Notes under the pieces: model-generated
Seen by the model: only the letters and a program-made list of their open reading frames with translations
Told to the model about the DNA's origin: nothing
The model's database searches: none
Position numbers and translations under genes: made by a program
Shown here: positions 15,364 to 24,453 of the stretch, in pieces
Numbering within the stretch: the stretch's first letter is position 1
Layout: every line of letters begins with the position of its first letter
Origin: Pedobacter faecalis
GTDB lineage: Bacteria; Bacteroidota; Bacteroidia; Sphingobacteriales; Sphingobacteriaceae
NCBI RefSeq assembly: GCF_030182585.1
Contig: NZ_JARXOW010000001.1
Location: 2,294,001 to 2,358,000 of the forward strand
Direction: 5' to 3'
Length of the DNA: 64,000 bases

Positions 15364-15926
15364 TGCAAGGCAAATTGATTATATTCTCTGCGCCATCTGG
15401 CGCCGGCAAAACCACTATTGTCAAACATCTCCTCGAGACATTCCCTGCCCTGAATTTCTCCATTTCGGCCACAACACGTGCGCCGAGAGGGGATGAGAAG
15501 CACAAACAAGATTACTATTTTATCAGTAAAGAGGATTTTTTACATCGCGTCGCTCTGCATGAATTCGTGGAATTCGAAGAAGTCTACAACGGCACTTTCT
15601 ACGGAACACTCCGCAGCGAGATCGAGCGCATCTGGAGTTCCGGCAAACACGTAATTTTCGACATCGATGTAGAAGGAGGGCTGCGCCTTAAGCGAAAATA
15701 TGAAGATAACGCACTGGCCATATTTGTCCAGCCCCCCTCACTCGAGGTACTCAAAGAGCGTCTTACAGGCAGGGGCACAGATAGTGCTGAAAAGCTCGCC
15801 GAGCGGTTCAAGAAGGCAGAGAAAGAACTTGGCTATGCAGACAAGTTTGACGTCATCCTCAAAAACTATGACCTTAAAGTCGCCTGTGCTGAGGCAGAGA
15901 AACTCGTAGGCGACTTTCTTAGTTAA
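15363..15926 (+). CDS. gmk: Guanylate kinase
   Basis: This enzyme phosphorylates GMP to GDP with ATP. The P-loop FSAPSGAGKTTIV is at residues 8-20, followed by the GMP-binding region (ISATTRAPRGDE, then YYFISKEDF and EFEEVYNGTFYGT). Length 187 is typical. The start is the ATG at 15363 overlapping the yicC stop; a GTG one codon upstream is also open. It is followed after 10 bp by nadD. Confidence 0.95.
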   Translation: MQGKLIIFSAPSGAGKTTIVKHLLETFPALNFSISATTRAPRGDEKHKQDYYFISKEDFLHRVALHEFVEFEEVYNGTFYGTLRSEIERIWSSGKHVIFDIDVEGGLRLKRKYEDNALAIFVQPPSLEVLKERLTGRGTDSAEKLAERFKKAEKELGYADKFDVILKNYDLKVACAEAEKLVGDFLS

Positions 15927-15936
15927 TCGCGAACCA

Positions 15937-16509
15937 ATGAAAACGGGATTATTTTTCGGTTCCTTTAACCCCATTCATACCGGCCATTTGGTTATTGCCA
16001 ATTATATGGCGGGATTTACCGGGCTGAAAGAGGTCTGGCTGGTCGTTTCGCCTCATAATCCGCTGAAAAAGCGAAGCAATCTGGCAAACATGTACGACAG
16101 GCTGGAGATGGCACGGCTGGCGACTGAAAATAGTGAGCAGCTCAAAGTCAGCGATATCGAATTCGGACTTCCCCAGCCCTCCTACACCATTGATACGCTA
16201 ACATATTTAAAGGAACGCTACCCTGGAAAGGACTTTGTTCTGATCATGGGAGCAGACAACATGGCTTCTTTCAAAAAATGGAAGAATTACGAGCTTCTGC
16301 TTAGGGATTACCAGATTTTTGTGTATCCGAGGCCAGGAGCAGACCTGTCGGGGTGGAAAGGTCATCCCTCGGTAACGATAACCGATACACCTCAAATGGA
16401 CATCTCATCTACCTTCATCAGGAATGCAATCAAAGAGGGCCGCAACGTACAGTTCTTTGTACCCGACAGTGTACTGGACTTTATAGACGGAAAACAGATG
16501 TACCGTTAG
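15937..16509 (+). CDS. nadD: Nicotinate-nucleotide adenylyltransferase
   Basis: This enzyme adenylates nicotinate mononucleotide during NAD synthesis. The 190 residues contain the nucleotidyltransferase motif GLFFGSFNPIHTGHLVIAN at the start (HxGH type) and the C-terminal ISSTFIR motif of the family. Third gene of yicC-gmk-nadD; its end overlaps the convergent methylase gene by 4 bp. Confidence 0.94.
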   Translation: MKTGLFFGSFNPIHTGHLVIANYMAGFTGLKEVWLVVSPHNPLKKRSNLANMYDRLEMARLATENSEQLKVSDIEFGLPQPSYTIDTLTYLKERYPGKDFVLIMGADNMASFKKWKNYELLLRDYQIFVYPRPGADLSGWKGHPSVTITDTPQMDISSTFIRNAIKEGRNVQFFVPDSVLDFIDGKQMYR

Positions 16510-17228
16510 GTATTCCTGTAAATCAGAAAAATCGCCGGACGTTTGTGAAGGTCCGGTTTTTCCTTTCTCCACAGTGCAACCGACTGTGTTTTTATATATT
16601 CGCTTTCAGCGGTAAGGTCGCATGCTACACAAAGGGCAGTGCTGGGTTGACAGGTCTTCAGCACTTCTTCGAAAAGTTGATTGTTTCGAAAAGGGGTCTC
16701 TATAAACAGCTGCGTCTGCCTATTTCGCTCGGCGAGCTGTTCAAGTTCTCTGAGCTTTCTCGAACGCTGAGCCTTATCGATCGGCAGGTAGCCATGAAAA
16801 GTAAAGCTTTGCCCACTAAAGCCTGAAGCCATCAATGCAAGCAGTATAGAACTTGGCCCTACAAGCGGAACTACCCGCACGCCGCGTTTATGCGCTTCAG
16901 CAACAATGTCCGCCCCGGGATCAGCCACACCAGGACAGCCGGCTTCGCTCATAAGCCCTACATCTTTACCGGACAACAGTTGTTTAAAAAAGTTACCTAC
17001 AGGGCTATTGCGGTTATGCTTTCCATAGTCGTGTATAATAAGTTGCTGCTGAGGCAGCCTAATTCCCGCCTCCTTAAGAAATTTTCTTGCCGTTTTTTCG
17101 TTCTCAACAATATAAGTATCAATACCGTTGATGGTATCGACCAGGTAAGGGGTAAAGGATTTCTGCGCTGCAGCATCGGCAAGGGGTACGGGAATCAGGA
17201 ACAGTGTGCCTGGCTGGGTTTTATTCAT
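16506..17228 (-). CDS. RsmI-like SAM-dependent methyltransferase (tetrapyrrole methylase fold)
   Basis: A 240-residue protein resembling RsmI, which 2'-O-methylates C1402 of 16S rRNA. Visible motifs are the SEAGCPGVADPGADIV segment and VVPLVGPSSILLALMASGFSGQSFTFHGYLP, followed by an LFIETPFRNNQLFEEV stretch, all typical. The N-terminus (LFLIPVPLADAAA) diverges from the LYLVATPIGNL of canonical RsmI, as in the shorter Bacteroidota branch, so target specificity is less certain. Monocistronic and convergent with nadD. Confidence 0.85.
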   Translation of the reverse strand: MNKTQPGTLFLIPVPLADAAAQKSFTPYLVDTINGIDTYIVENEKTARKFLKEAGIRLPQQQLIIHDYGKHNRNSPVGNFFKQLLSGKDVGLMSEAGCPGVADPGADIVAEAHKRGVRVVPLVGPSSILLALMASGFSGQSFTFHGYLPIDKAQRSRKLRELEQLAERNRQTQLFIETPFRNNQLFEEVLKTCQPSTALCVACDLTAESEYIKTQSVALWRKEKPDLHKRPAIFLIYRNT

Positions 17229-17496
17229 GTAGCAAAAGAACTATATTTTAGGTACTTGAACTATTTTTCTGAGAATTTTTATGGAATCAGGACAAATAAT
17301 GCATCCTGATATAACGTAAAGACGAGTTGAGTCGTCTCATCGAAACTAAATATTTTAAAAAGTTTGAACAACGAACTAATATTATGCTTTAACTACACTA
17401 GTCAATGTAATATTTCTCAGACAAATTAAACTTTGTCGCCATTTGGAACTCATATTGACATATAAAGAGCGTTAGGTAAATTAAACACACACACAA

Positions 17497-18717
17497 ATGA
17501 ACAACATGATCAAATTACCGGCAATCGTGCTGGGGCTACTGCTCCTGCTGACCGGCAGCACACAACAGGTTATGGCTCAGGACGAGGAGGTTTCGCTCCA
17601 ATCCTTCTATGATGAGCTGTCACCTTACGGGACCTGGATCCAGGATCCGCAGTATGGCTATGTTTGGCGCCCCGATGTGGATCAGGGTGATTTCCGGCCA
17701 TACTATACGAATGGACGCTGGGTGATGACCGAGTATGGTAACACCTGGGTTTCTAACTACGACTGGGGTTGGGCACCGTTTCACTATGGCCGCTGGGTAT
17801 ACAACCGCTATAATCAATGGATATGGATTCCGGATACAGTCTGGGGCCCCGCATGGGTAAGTTGGAGGAGCGGTGGCGGATACTATGGCTGGGCGCCCCT
17901 GGGGCCGGGTATGCATGTCAATGTCAACATAAATATTCCTTCGTTATGGTGGGTATTTGTGCCGCACAGAAACATTTATTACGATAGTTTCCCGAGGTAC
18001 TATTCGCGAAGGAATGTAACGATCATAAACCGCACAACAATCATCAATAACACTTACGTCCGCAATAGCCGTACGTATTACAGTGGGCCCAGAGCTGCTG
18101 AGATAAGAAGATACACCGGCCGGGATGTAGATGTATATTCGGTAAACCGTACAAGCAGACCTGGAAGAAGCGGCATCACCGGAAGAAGTCTGGAGGTTTA
18201 TACACCGTCACGAAGCAGTCGCGATAACGGTCGCACCGCAGCTGCCCCAAGAACCTCAGTAAGGGGGGAAGGATACACCGCAGCACGCCCCGACCGCAGT
18301 ACACGCATCGAGGGTGGCGAGGGGTCATCAAGACCGCAGGGCAGGGAGACTATCTCCCGCGATAACGACCGCAGCGGACGGAGTGTTGAAGGCCGCAGCG
18401 CTGAAGGACGTGTGTCGAGAAACCGGAACAATGAAGTCCAGGAATCGAGGCCACAGCCGGCAGAGCAGCCGCGCGTAATGAGGCCGACACCGAATGAATC
18501 CCAGCCGGCACCGCAGCGTATCGAACGCCCCTCACGGCAGGAACGCCAGCCACAGGCACAGCCACAACGTCAGGAAAGACGTGTTGAGCCAAGGCAGCAG
18601 GCGCAGCCGCAACGGATTGAACGCACTGCGCCTTCCAGGAATTCTGAAAGCCGGGGAAGCCAGCAAGGGGGCGGAAGAGAACAATCTTCCCGCTCTTCGA
18701 GAGGTGGAAGAGGATAG
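17497..18717 (+). CDS. Exported DUF6600-like, tryptophan-rich protein with long Arg/Gln/Ser-rich tail
   Basis: This 406-residue protein has a signal peptide (ending ...QQVMAQ) and then about 130 residues dense in W, Y and G with repeated motifs of the YGxW / GRWV / WGWAPFHYGRW / YYGWAPLGPG type, characteristic of DUF6600/YXWGXW proteins of Bacteroidota. The half from about residue 195 is low complexity, rich in R, S, Q, P and G and ending in RGG-like repeats, so probably disordered and strongly basic. Function unknown; an envelope or surface role is likely because of export. The 268 bp upstream contains no gene, only a small AGACGA/TCGTCT hairpin. A strong terminator follows. Confidence 0.83.
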   Translation: MNNMIKLPAIVLGLLLLLTGSTQQVMAQDEEVSLQSFYDELSPYGTWIQDPQYGYVWRPDVDQGDFRPYYTNGRWVMTEYGNTWVSNYDWGWAPFHYGRWVYNRYNQWIWIPDTVWGPAWVSWRSGGGYYGWAPLGPGMHVNVNINIPSLWWVFVPHRNIYYDSFPRYYSRRNVTIINRTTIINNTYVRNSRTYYSGPRAAEIRRYTGRDVDVYSVNRTSRPGRSGITGRSLEVYTPSRSSRDNGRTAAAPRTSVRGEGYTAARPDRSTRIEGGEGSSRPQGRETISRDNDRSGRSVEGRSAEGRVSRNRNNEVQESRPQPAEQPRVMRPTPNESQPAPQRIERPSRQERQPQAQPQRQERRVEPRQQAQPQRIERTAPSRNSESRGSQQGGGREQSSRSSRGGRG

Positions 18718-18735
18718 AAGTCAGCTCGATAAATT

Positions 18736-18771
18736 AAACTGGTGTCCCTTAAAAAGACACCAGTTTTTTTT
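18736..18771 (+). terminator. Terminator after the DUF6600-like gene
   Basis: AAACTGGTGTC (18736-18746) and GACACCAGTTT (18756-18766) form a perfect 11-bp stem with a 9-nt loop and a run of T. Confidence 0.9.
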
Positions 18772-18778
18772 ATCTTTG
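18771..18778 (+). promoter_or_regulatory. -7 box TATCTTTG for prfC
   Basis: TATCTTTG fits TAnnTTTG and follows the terminator directly; a start near 18785 gives a leader of about 22 nt before ATG 18807. No clear -33 element. Confidence 0.55.
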
Positions 18779-18806
18779 CAGCCTTTTGTCACAGGCTTAA
18801 CCCTTT

Positions 18807-20387
18807 ATGATCCATCCGGAAATAGAAAAACGTAAAACATTTGCCATCATCTCTCACCCCGATGCCGGTAAAACGACGCTTACTGAAAAGTTCCTGCTTT
18901 TTGGGGGAGCCATAAATACCGCCGGCGCAGTAAAGCGCAACAAGGCCAACCAGAGCAATACCTCCGATTTCATGGAAATTGAAAAGCAGCGTGGCATCTC
19001 GGTGGCAACTTCAGTGATGGGCTTTGAATACAGTGGCAAACGGATCAATATACTGGATACGCCCGGGCACAAGGACTTTGCAGAAGATACCTACCGGACT
19101 TTGTCGGCTGTCGACAGTGTTATCCTGGTGGTCGACTGTGTTAAAGGCGTGGAGGAGCAGACAGAGAAGCTGATGTCGGTTTGCCGCATGCGGAATACTC
19201 CAGTGATCATTTTTATCAACAAGATGGACCGGGAAGGTAAGGATGCATTCGATCTGCTTGACGAAATTGAAGATAAACTCAATATCAGTCTGTGCCCGCT
19301 TTCCTGGCCAATTGGCCAGGGCCATACATTCAAAGGGGTTTACAGCATCTATAATAAACACCTGAACCTTTTTGAACCGGATAAATCGAAAATCAGTGCT
19401 CCGGTTATAGAGGTGAGTGATCTGGACGACAAAAACCTGGTCAACTTTTTAAAGGAAAAGGAGCTGGATACGCTGAAGGGCGACCTGGAGCTTGTTGAGG
19501 GCGTTTATGGCGAACTGGATCAGGACCTGTATAAAGAAGGTCTGCTTGCCCCGGTGTTCTTCGGCAGTGCCATCAATAACTTTGGAATCAAGGAATTGTT
19601 GGACACCTTCATTACCATAGCACCAAGTCCGAAAAGCCGCGAGGCTGAACAGCGGGAGGTAATGGTCGAGGAGAAGAACTTCTCTGGTTTTGTCTTTAAA
19701 ATCCACGCCAACCTTGATCCGAAACACCGCGACCGTATTGCTTTTCTCCGCATTTGCTCAGGTAAGTTCGAGCGCAATAAATTCTATTATCATACGCGCC
19801 AGGACAAAAAGCTGAAGTTTTCGAACCCGATGGATTTCATGGCGAACGAAAAAAGCATCGTGGAAGAGGCCTGGCCGGGCGACGTGGTAGGCTTGTACGA
19901 CAGCGGAAACTTTAAAATAGGCGACACGCTGACCGAAGGCGAGAAACTCCAGTTTAAGGGCATCCCAAGCTTTTCTCCGGAAATATTCAAGGAGCTGGAG
20001 AACAGAGACCCGCTTAAGACCAAACAGTTGGAAAAAGGCATACAGCAGCTTACAGAAGAAGGCGTGGCGCAGTTGTTTATCATGCAGCCGGGCAACCGTA
20101 AGGTGGTTGGCGCTGTAGGGGAACTCCAGTTTGAGGTAATTGCATTCCGTCTTGAACATGAATACGGTGCTAAGGCTGCTTTCAGGATGCTGAGCTATAC
20201 GCGATCATCCTGGGTTACGTCGACCGACAAAAAGAAACTGGAAGAGTTCCTGAAGCGCAAACAGCAGCATATCGGCGAGGACAAAGACGGCAATCCTGTG
20301 TTCCTGTCAGACAACGACTTTATGATCAGTATGACCATGCGCGATTATCCGGATATTCAGTTCCACAAGACCTCGGAGTTCAAATAG
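18807..20387 (+). CDS. prfC: Peptide chain release factor 3
   Basis: This translational GTPase recycles RF1/RF2 from the ribosome after termination. At 526 residues it has typical RF3 length. GTPase motifs are visible: [13 protein letters not shown] (G1), the switch region with the [13 protein letters not shown] stretch, [16 protein letters not shown] (G3) and NKMDREG (G4). The C-terminal RF3 domain carries [20 protein letters not shown]. Single gene, convergent with argH 10 bp away. Confidence 0.96.
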   Translation: MIHPEIEKRKTFAIISHPDAGKTTLTEKFLLFGGAINTAGAVKRNKANQSNTSDFMEIEKQRGISVATSVMGFEYSGKRINILDTPGHKDFAEDTYRTLSAVDSVILVVDCVKGVEEQTEKLMSVCRMRNTPVIIFINKMDREGKDAFDLLDEIEDKLNISLCPLSWPIGQGHTFKGVYSIYNKHLNLFEPDKSKISAPVIEVSDLDDKNLVNFLKEKELDTLKGDLELVEGVYGELDQDLYKEGLLAPVFFGSAINNFGIKELLDTFITIAPSPKSREAEQREVMVEEKNFSGFVFKIHANLDPKHRDRIAFLRICSGKFERNKFYYHTRQDKKLKFSNPMDFMANEKSIVEEAWPGDVVGLYDSGNFKIGDTLTEGEKLQFKGIPSFSPEIFKELENRDPLKTKQLEKGIQQLTEEGVAQLFIMQPGNRKVVGAVGELQFEVIAFRLEHEYGAKAAFRMLSYTRSSWVTSTDKKKLEEFLKRKQQHIGEDKDGNPVFLSDNDFMISMTMRDYPDIQFHKTSEFK

Positions 20388-20397
20388 TTACACGCAC

Positions 20398-21729
20398 CTA
20401 GGCAAGCAGCTCCTGGATAGCGTTATTAACCTTCTCAAAGCCAAACTGGGAAAGTACCTGGCCCATCATGCCTTCAATCTCCGCATTGCAGAGATTGCCC
20501 AGACTGCCCTCGTGCGTATGGCGCAGATCGGTATCTGGTTTAAAGCTGCCCTGTTCTATCGCTTCACCAACGATCTTGTAGGCCTCCCTGAAAGGCGTTC
20601 CTTTCAAAACCAGCTCGTTAACCACCTCTACGCTAAACAGGTAATCGTATTTTTTGTCGTTTAAAATGCCATCCTTGATGGAAATATGCTGCAGCATAAA
20701 GGCCGTCATCTCCAGGCATTCATTGAGCGATGTGATGGCTGGAAACAGGTTTTCTTTCAACAACTGCAGGTCGCGGTGGTAACCAGAGGGCAGGTTCGTA
20801 GTCATCATAGCAATCTCATTGGGCAATGCCTGTATCTTATTGCAGCGCGAACGGATCAGTTCAAATACATCCGGATTCTTTTTATGCGGCATAATGCTCG
20901 ATCCGGTGGTAAGTTCTGCCGGGAAGCTGATGAAATTAAAGTTCTGGTTGATGAACAGGCATACGTCCATGGCCATTTTGGCGAGAGTTGCGGCAACCGA
21001 AGACATCGCCTGCGCGAGGATCCGCTCAGTCTTGCCCCTGCCCATTTGTGCATAGACCACATTGTAATTCAGCGTTTCAAATCCGAGCAGCGCGGTGGTC
21101 ATCGTCCGGTTGAGCGGAAAGGAAGATCCGTATCCTGCTGCAGAGCCAAGCGGGTTTTTGTTGCAGACCTTCCAGGCGGCAAGCATCAGTTCCATATCGT
21201 CGACCAAACTCTCCGCATATGCACCAAACCACAAGCCGAAGGACGAAGGCATGGCAATCTGCAGATGCGTATATCCCGGAAGCAGCTTGTCTTTATGCGT
21301 ATTGCCCAGTTCAATAAGTTTACCGAAGAGCAGCGCCGTGTTACCAACCAGCTGCTCTATACTGCTTCTGAAGAACAGTTTGAGGTCGACCAACACCTGG
21401 TCATTCCGTGAACGTCCGCTGTGAATTTTCTTGCCTGCCTCACCGATACGTTGAGTAAGCAGCCATTCCACCTGTGAATGCACATCCTCCACACTGTCTT
21501 CAATCTGGAATTTTCCGGCAAGGATATCGGCATATATCTGCTTCAATTCGCCTTGTACAAGCCGGAGATCCTCAGGTGTCATCAAGCCAATGCTTTCCAG
21601 CATCTGCACATGTGCCAGCGAACCGAGCACATCAAAAGCGGCCATCTGCAGGTCCAGCTCACGGTCTTGACCCACCGTGAAGGTTTCAATATCCTTGTTT
21701 ACGTTTACGTTCTTCTGCCAGATCTTCAT
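20398..21729 (-). CDS. argH: Argininosuccinate lyase
   Basis: This enzyme splits argininosuccinate into arginine and fumarate, the last step of arginine synthesis. The 443 residues contain the fumarase-superfamily signature TTGSSIMPHKKNPDVFE with the catalytic serine loop, and the HSGRSRNDQV substrate loop near residue 103. It is the last gene of the nine-gene arginine operon and lies 29 bp after the M20 deacylase. Confidence 0.95.
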   Translation of the reverse strand: MKIWQKNVNVNKDIETFTVGQDRELDLQMAAFDVLGSLAHVQMLESIGLMTPEDLRLVQGELKQIYADILAGKFQIEDSVEDVHSQVEWLLTQRIGEAGKKIHSGRSRNDQVLVDLKLFFRSSIEQLVGNTALLFGKLIELGNTHKDKLLPGYTHLQIAMPSSFGLWFGAYAESLVDDMELMLAAWKVCNKNPLGSAAGYGSSFPLNRTMTTALLGFETLNYNVVYAQMGRGKTERILAQAMSSVAATLAKMAMDVCLFINQNFNFISFPAELTTGSSIMPHKKNPDVFELIRSRCNKIQALPNEIAMMTTNLPSGYHRDLQLLKENLFPAITSLNECLEMTAFMLQHISIKDGILNDKKYDYLFSVEVVNELVLKGTPFREAYKIVGEAIEQGSFKPDTDLRHTHEGSLGNLCNAEIEGMMGQVLSQFGFEKVNNAIQELLA

Positions 21730-21758
21730 ACCTCAAAAATACAATAAATTATAGCCAA

Positions 21759-22829
21759 TCATTCTCCTGCCTGAATTACAGGCCCGAGCATCCTGATATA
21801 CAGGTCAATTCCCTCGCTGATCTCGTCTACATAAATAAACTCATCTGCCATGTGCGAACGGCCGGAATCACCTGGGCCCACCTTTACCGAGGGGATACTG
21901 AGCAAGGCCTGATCGGAGGTAGTTGGGGAGCCGTAGGTTGTCCGCCCCAATGCGATGCCGGACCGGACAAGAGGGTGATCTTTGTCGATAGAAGAAGGCT
22001 TGAGCCGGATCGATCTCGGCTTAACATCGCAGTCTACATTGTTGCGGATGATCTTAAGAACTTCCTCGTTTGTGTACGCGTCTGTGACACGCACGTCAAC
22101 CGTGAATGTGCAGGTCGCGGGCACCACATTGTGCTGCGACCCGGCGTTGATGATCGTGACGCTCATCTTCAGCGGCCCGAATACTTCCGAGACCTTCGAA
22201 AAGCGGTAGTTTCTAAACCATTCAATATCCTTAAGCGCTTTATAAATAGCATTATCGCCCTCCTCACGTGCAGCATGCCCGGCTTTACCGGTCGACGTGC
22301 AATCCAGGACAAGCAGGCCGCGCTCAGCGATCGCCAGGTTCATTTGCGTAGGCTCTCCTACGACCGCGAATTCGAGTTCGCCAAGATCAGGAAGCACAAG
22401 TTCCAGGCCGTTGTTTCCCGATATTTCCTCCTCGGCCGTAGTGGCCAGACAGATGTTGTACTTCAGATCTGCCCTATCATAATAAAACAGAAATGTCCCG
22501 ATAAGCGAAACGAGACATCCTCCGGCATCATTGCTGCCCAATCCATATAATTTTCCGTCTTCCACCGCAGCATCGTAAGGATCGCGCGTATAGCCCGAAT
22601 TGGGCTTTACCGTATCGTGATGGGAGTTCAGTAATAATGTGGGCCGGGCCGGATCGAAATGCTTGTTATATGCCCATACGTTATTTAGTTTCCTGTGGGT
22701 GCGGACACCGCGCTGCTGCAGGAACTGCTCTATAACATCGGCGGTCTTATCTTCCTCTTTGCTAAAAGACTGGATACGTATTAATTGCTTGAGCAACTCC
22801 AGGCATTCCGCCTGTATTTGTTCTATCAT
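21759..22829 (-). CDS. argE: M20 family deacylase, probable N-acylornithine/N-acylcitrulline deacylase
   Basis: A di-zinc M20 peptidase-family hydrolase of 356 residues. Metal ligands are recognisable: LNSHHDTVKP (His, Asp), GSNDAGGC (bridging Asp), TTAEEEISG (Glu pair), VGEPT (Glu) and a C-terminal RSHMADEF (His). Because the operon has an N-acylornithine transcarbamylase (ArgF') rather than ornithine transcarbamylase, this enzyme should act after carbamoylation, removing the acyl group from N-acylcitrulline (inference from pathway logic). Whether the acyl group is acetyl or succinyl is open. It lies 5 bp from proC. Confidence 0.85.
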   Translation of the reverse strand: MIEQIQAECLELLKQLIRIQSFSKEEDKTADVIEQFLQQRGVRTHRKLNNVWAYNKHFDPARPTLLLNSHHDTVKPNSGYTRDPYDAAVEDGKLYGLGSNDAGGCLVSLIGTFLFYYDRADLKYNICLATTAEEEISGNNGLELVLPDLGELEFAVVGEPTQMNLAIAERGLLVLDCTSTGKAGHAAREEGDNAIYKALKDIEWFRNYRFSKVSEVFGPLKMSVTIINAGSQHNVVPATCTFTVDVRVTDAYTNEEVLKIIRNNVDCDVKPRSIRLKPSSIDKDHPLVRSGIALGRTTYGSPTTSDQALLSIPSVKVGPGDSGRSHMADEFIYVDEISEGIDLYIRMLGPVIQAGE

Positions 22830-22834
22830 AAATG

Positions 22835-23653
22835 CTATTCTTTGGTGTATAAGGCGCCTGCTTTCTGGGCAGACAGCTTGATGCCTTTGATCAGGGATGA
22901 GCTGAACCCGTTATGTTCCATTTCGTTCAGTCCCGCGATGGTACAGCCTTTTGGCGAAGTCACTTTATCGATCTCCTGTTCCGGATGCGATGCCATTTGC
23001 AGGAGCAGATCGGCTGCACCTTTTGCAGTCTGAACAGCCATCTTCAGCGCCTCATCGGCATGAAAGCCGATCTCGACACCACCTTGTGATGCGGCGCGTA
23101 TCGCTCTCAGAAAGAAGGCAATGCCACAGGCGCAGAGCGCGGTCGCAGAAGTCATTAGCTCCTCATTGATCCTGACTACCGAGCCCACAGTTTCAAACAT
23201 ACTGGTTACCTCAGCTATATTTGACGCAGTTGCGGAATCGCTGGCTACGCAAGTCATCGACTGTCCGATGGCTATGGCCGTATTCGGCATTGCTCTGATC
23301 ACCTGCACCTCATCGCCGAGCTTGGCGCGGATATCGGCACAGCTTACACCGGAGGCAACAGAAATAACGACATGCCTGCTGGCGGAAATGACCGGCTGGA
23401 TCTGATCGAGTAGTTGGTTTAACTGCTGCGGCAGTACGGCCAGCACAATGATCTCGGCGGCCTCGGCCGCCGCCGCATTGTCTGCACTTACCACAAAACC
23501 CTGCGCCGCAAATTCGCCCAGATGAGCAATATTACGTCTGGTCAGACTGATTTGCTCCGGTCGCGCATAGCTGGCTTTCACCAGGCCTTTGGCCAGTGAG
23601 ATTCCGATGTTTCCGCTTCCGAGAATGGCGATATTGCCTGCAAATTTTTTCAT
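22835..23653 (-). CDS. proC: Pyrroline-5-carboxylate reductase
   Basis: This enzyme reduces pyrroline-5-carboxylate to proline with NAD(P)H. The 272 residues begin with a Rossmann motif (IAILGSGNIGISLAKGL) and carry the C-terminal family signature around VTSPKGCTIAGLNEMEHNG. It sits in the middle of the arginine operon between argB and the deacylase (gaps of 6 and 5 bp), so proline and arginine synthesis from glutamate are co-expressed. Confidence 0.93.
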   Translation of the reverse strand: MKKFAGNIAILGSGNIGISLAKGLVKASYARPEQISLTRRNIAHLGEFAAQGFVVSADNAAAAEAAEIIVLAVLPQQLNQLLDQIQPVISASRHVVISVASGVSCADIRAKLGDEVQVIRAMPNTAIAIGQSMTCVASDSATASNIAEVTSMFETVGSVVRINEELMTSATALCACGIAFFLRAIRAASQGGVEIGFHADEALKMAVQTAKGAADLLLQMASHPEQEIDKVTSPKGCTIAGLNEMEHNGFSSSLIKGIKLSAQKAGALYTKE

Positions 23654-23659
23654 CTGTTC

Positions 23660-24448
23660 TTATTTTGTTAACCGTGTTCCAAAGCCCTGCTGCGCCAAAT
23701 GCGACAGTTCATCGGCCTTGCCTATATAAACATTGCTTACGCCGCTTTTAATGGCTTCAAAAGCGTTATGCAATTTAGGAATCATTCCTCCGGAAACAAT
23801 GCCATCCTGCTTCAATCCTTCGAATTCATCCATTCTGATCTCAGATACCAGCGAATTATCATCGCCTATGTCGCGCATCACGCCCCTCTTCTCAAAGCAA
23901 TAGATCAGCGATGTGTCGTATCGGGCCGACATAGCAACGGCTACTGCCGAGGCGATCGTGTCGGCATTGGTATTTAGCAGCTGCGAATCGCCGTCATGCG
24001 TGATCGCACAAAGCACGGGAACCATTCCGGCCTCGAGTAAGCTGCTCAACGCAGTCGCCGATACCGAACCTGCATCAAGATCGCCCACAAAACCATAGTC
24101 GATCTCCTTCACCGGACGTTTAACCGCTTTGATGACGTTACCGTCGGCACCAGTCATTCCTATCGCATTGCAGGCCCGGGCTTGTAGCTGGGCAACGATA
24201 TTCTTATTAATCAGTCCTCCATAAACCATCGTCACGATCCGCAGTGTCTCAATATCGGTAATGCGGCGCCCATCCACCATCTTAGCCTCGATACCCAGGG
24301 AGTGACCCAGTTCGGTGGCAATCTTACCACCACCATGCACCAGTATCTTATCTCCCGGTAATGCGGTAAAGTCGGTCAGAAATTCATGCAGTTTTTCCGA
24401 ATTGTCGATAACGTTTCCACCTATCTTAATGACGCTGAGCTGTTTCAT
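23660..24448 (-). CDS. argB: Acylglutamate kinase
   Basis: An amino acid kinase-fold enzyme that phosphorylates the gamma-carboxylate of N-acylglutamate, the second step of arginine synthesis. The 262 residues show VIKIGGNVID at the start, LVHGGGKIATELG near residue 40, the NADTIASAVAVAM nucleotide/substrate segment and a C-terminal GGMIPKLHNAFEA motif. The short length without an N-terminal extension suggests the arginine-insensitive type (inference). It lies 5 bp after argF' and 6 bp before proC. Confidence 0.94.
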   Translation of the reverse strand: MKQLSVIKIGGNVIDNSEKLHEFLTDFTALPGDKILVHGGGKIATELGHSLGIEAKMVDGRRITDIETLRIVTMVYGGLINKNIVAQLQARACNAIGMTGADGNVIKAVKRPVKEIDYGFVGDLDAGSVSATALSSLLEAGMVPVLCAITHDGDSQLLNTNADTIASAVAVAMSARYDTSLIYCFEKRGVMRDIGDDNSLVSEIRMDEFEGLKQDGIVSGGMIPKLHNAFEAIKSGVSNVYIGKADELSHLAQQGFGTRLTK

Positions 24449-24453
24449 ATACC

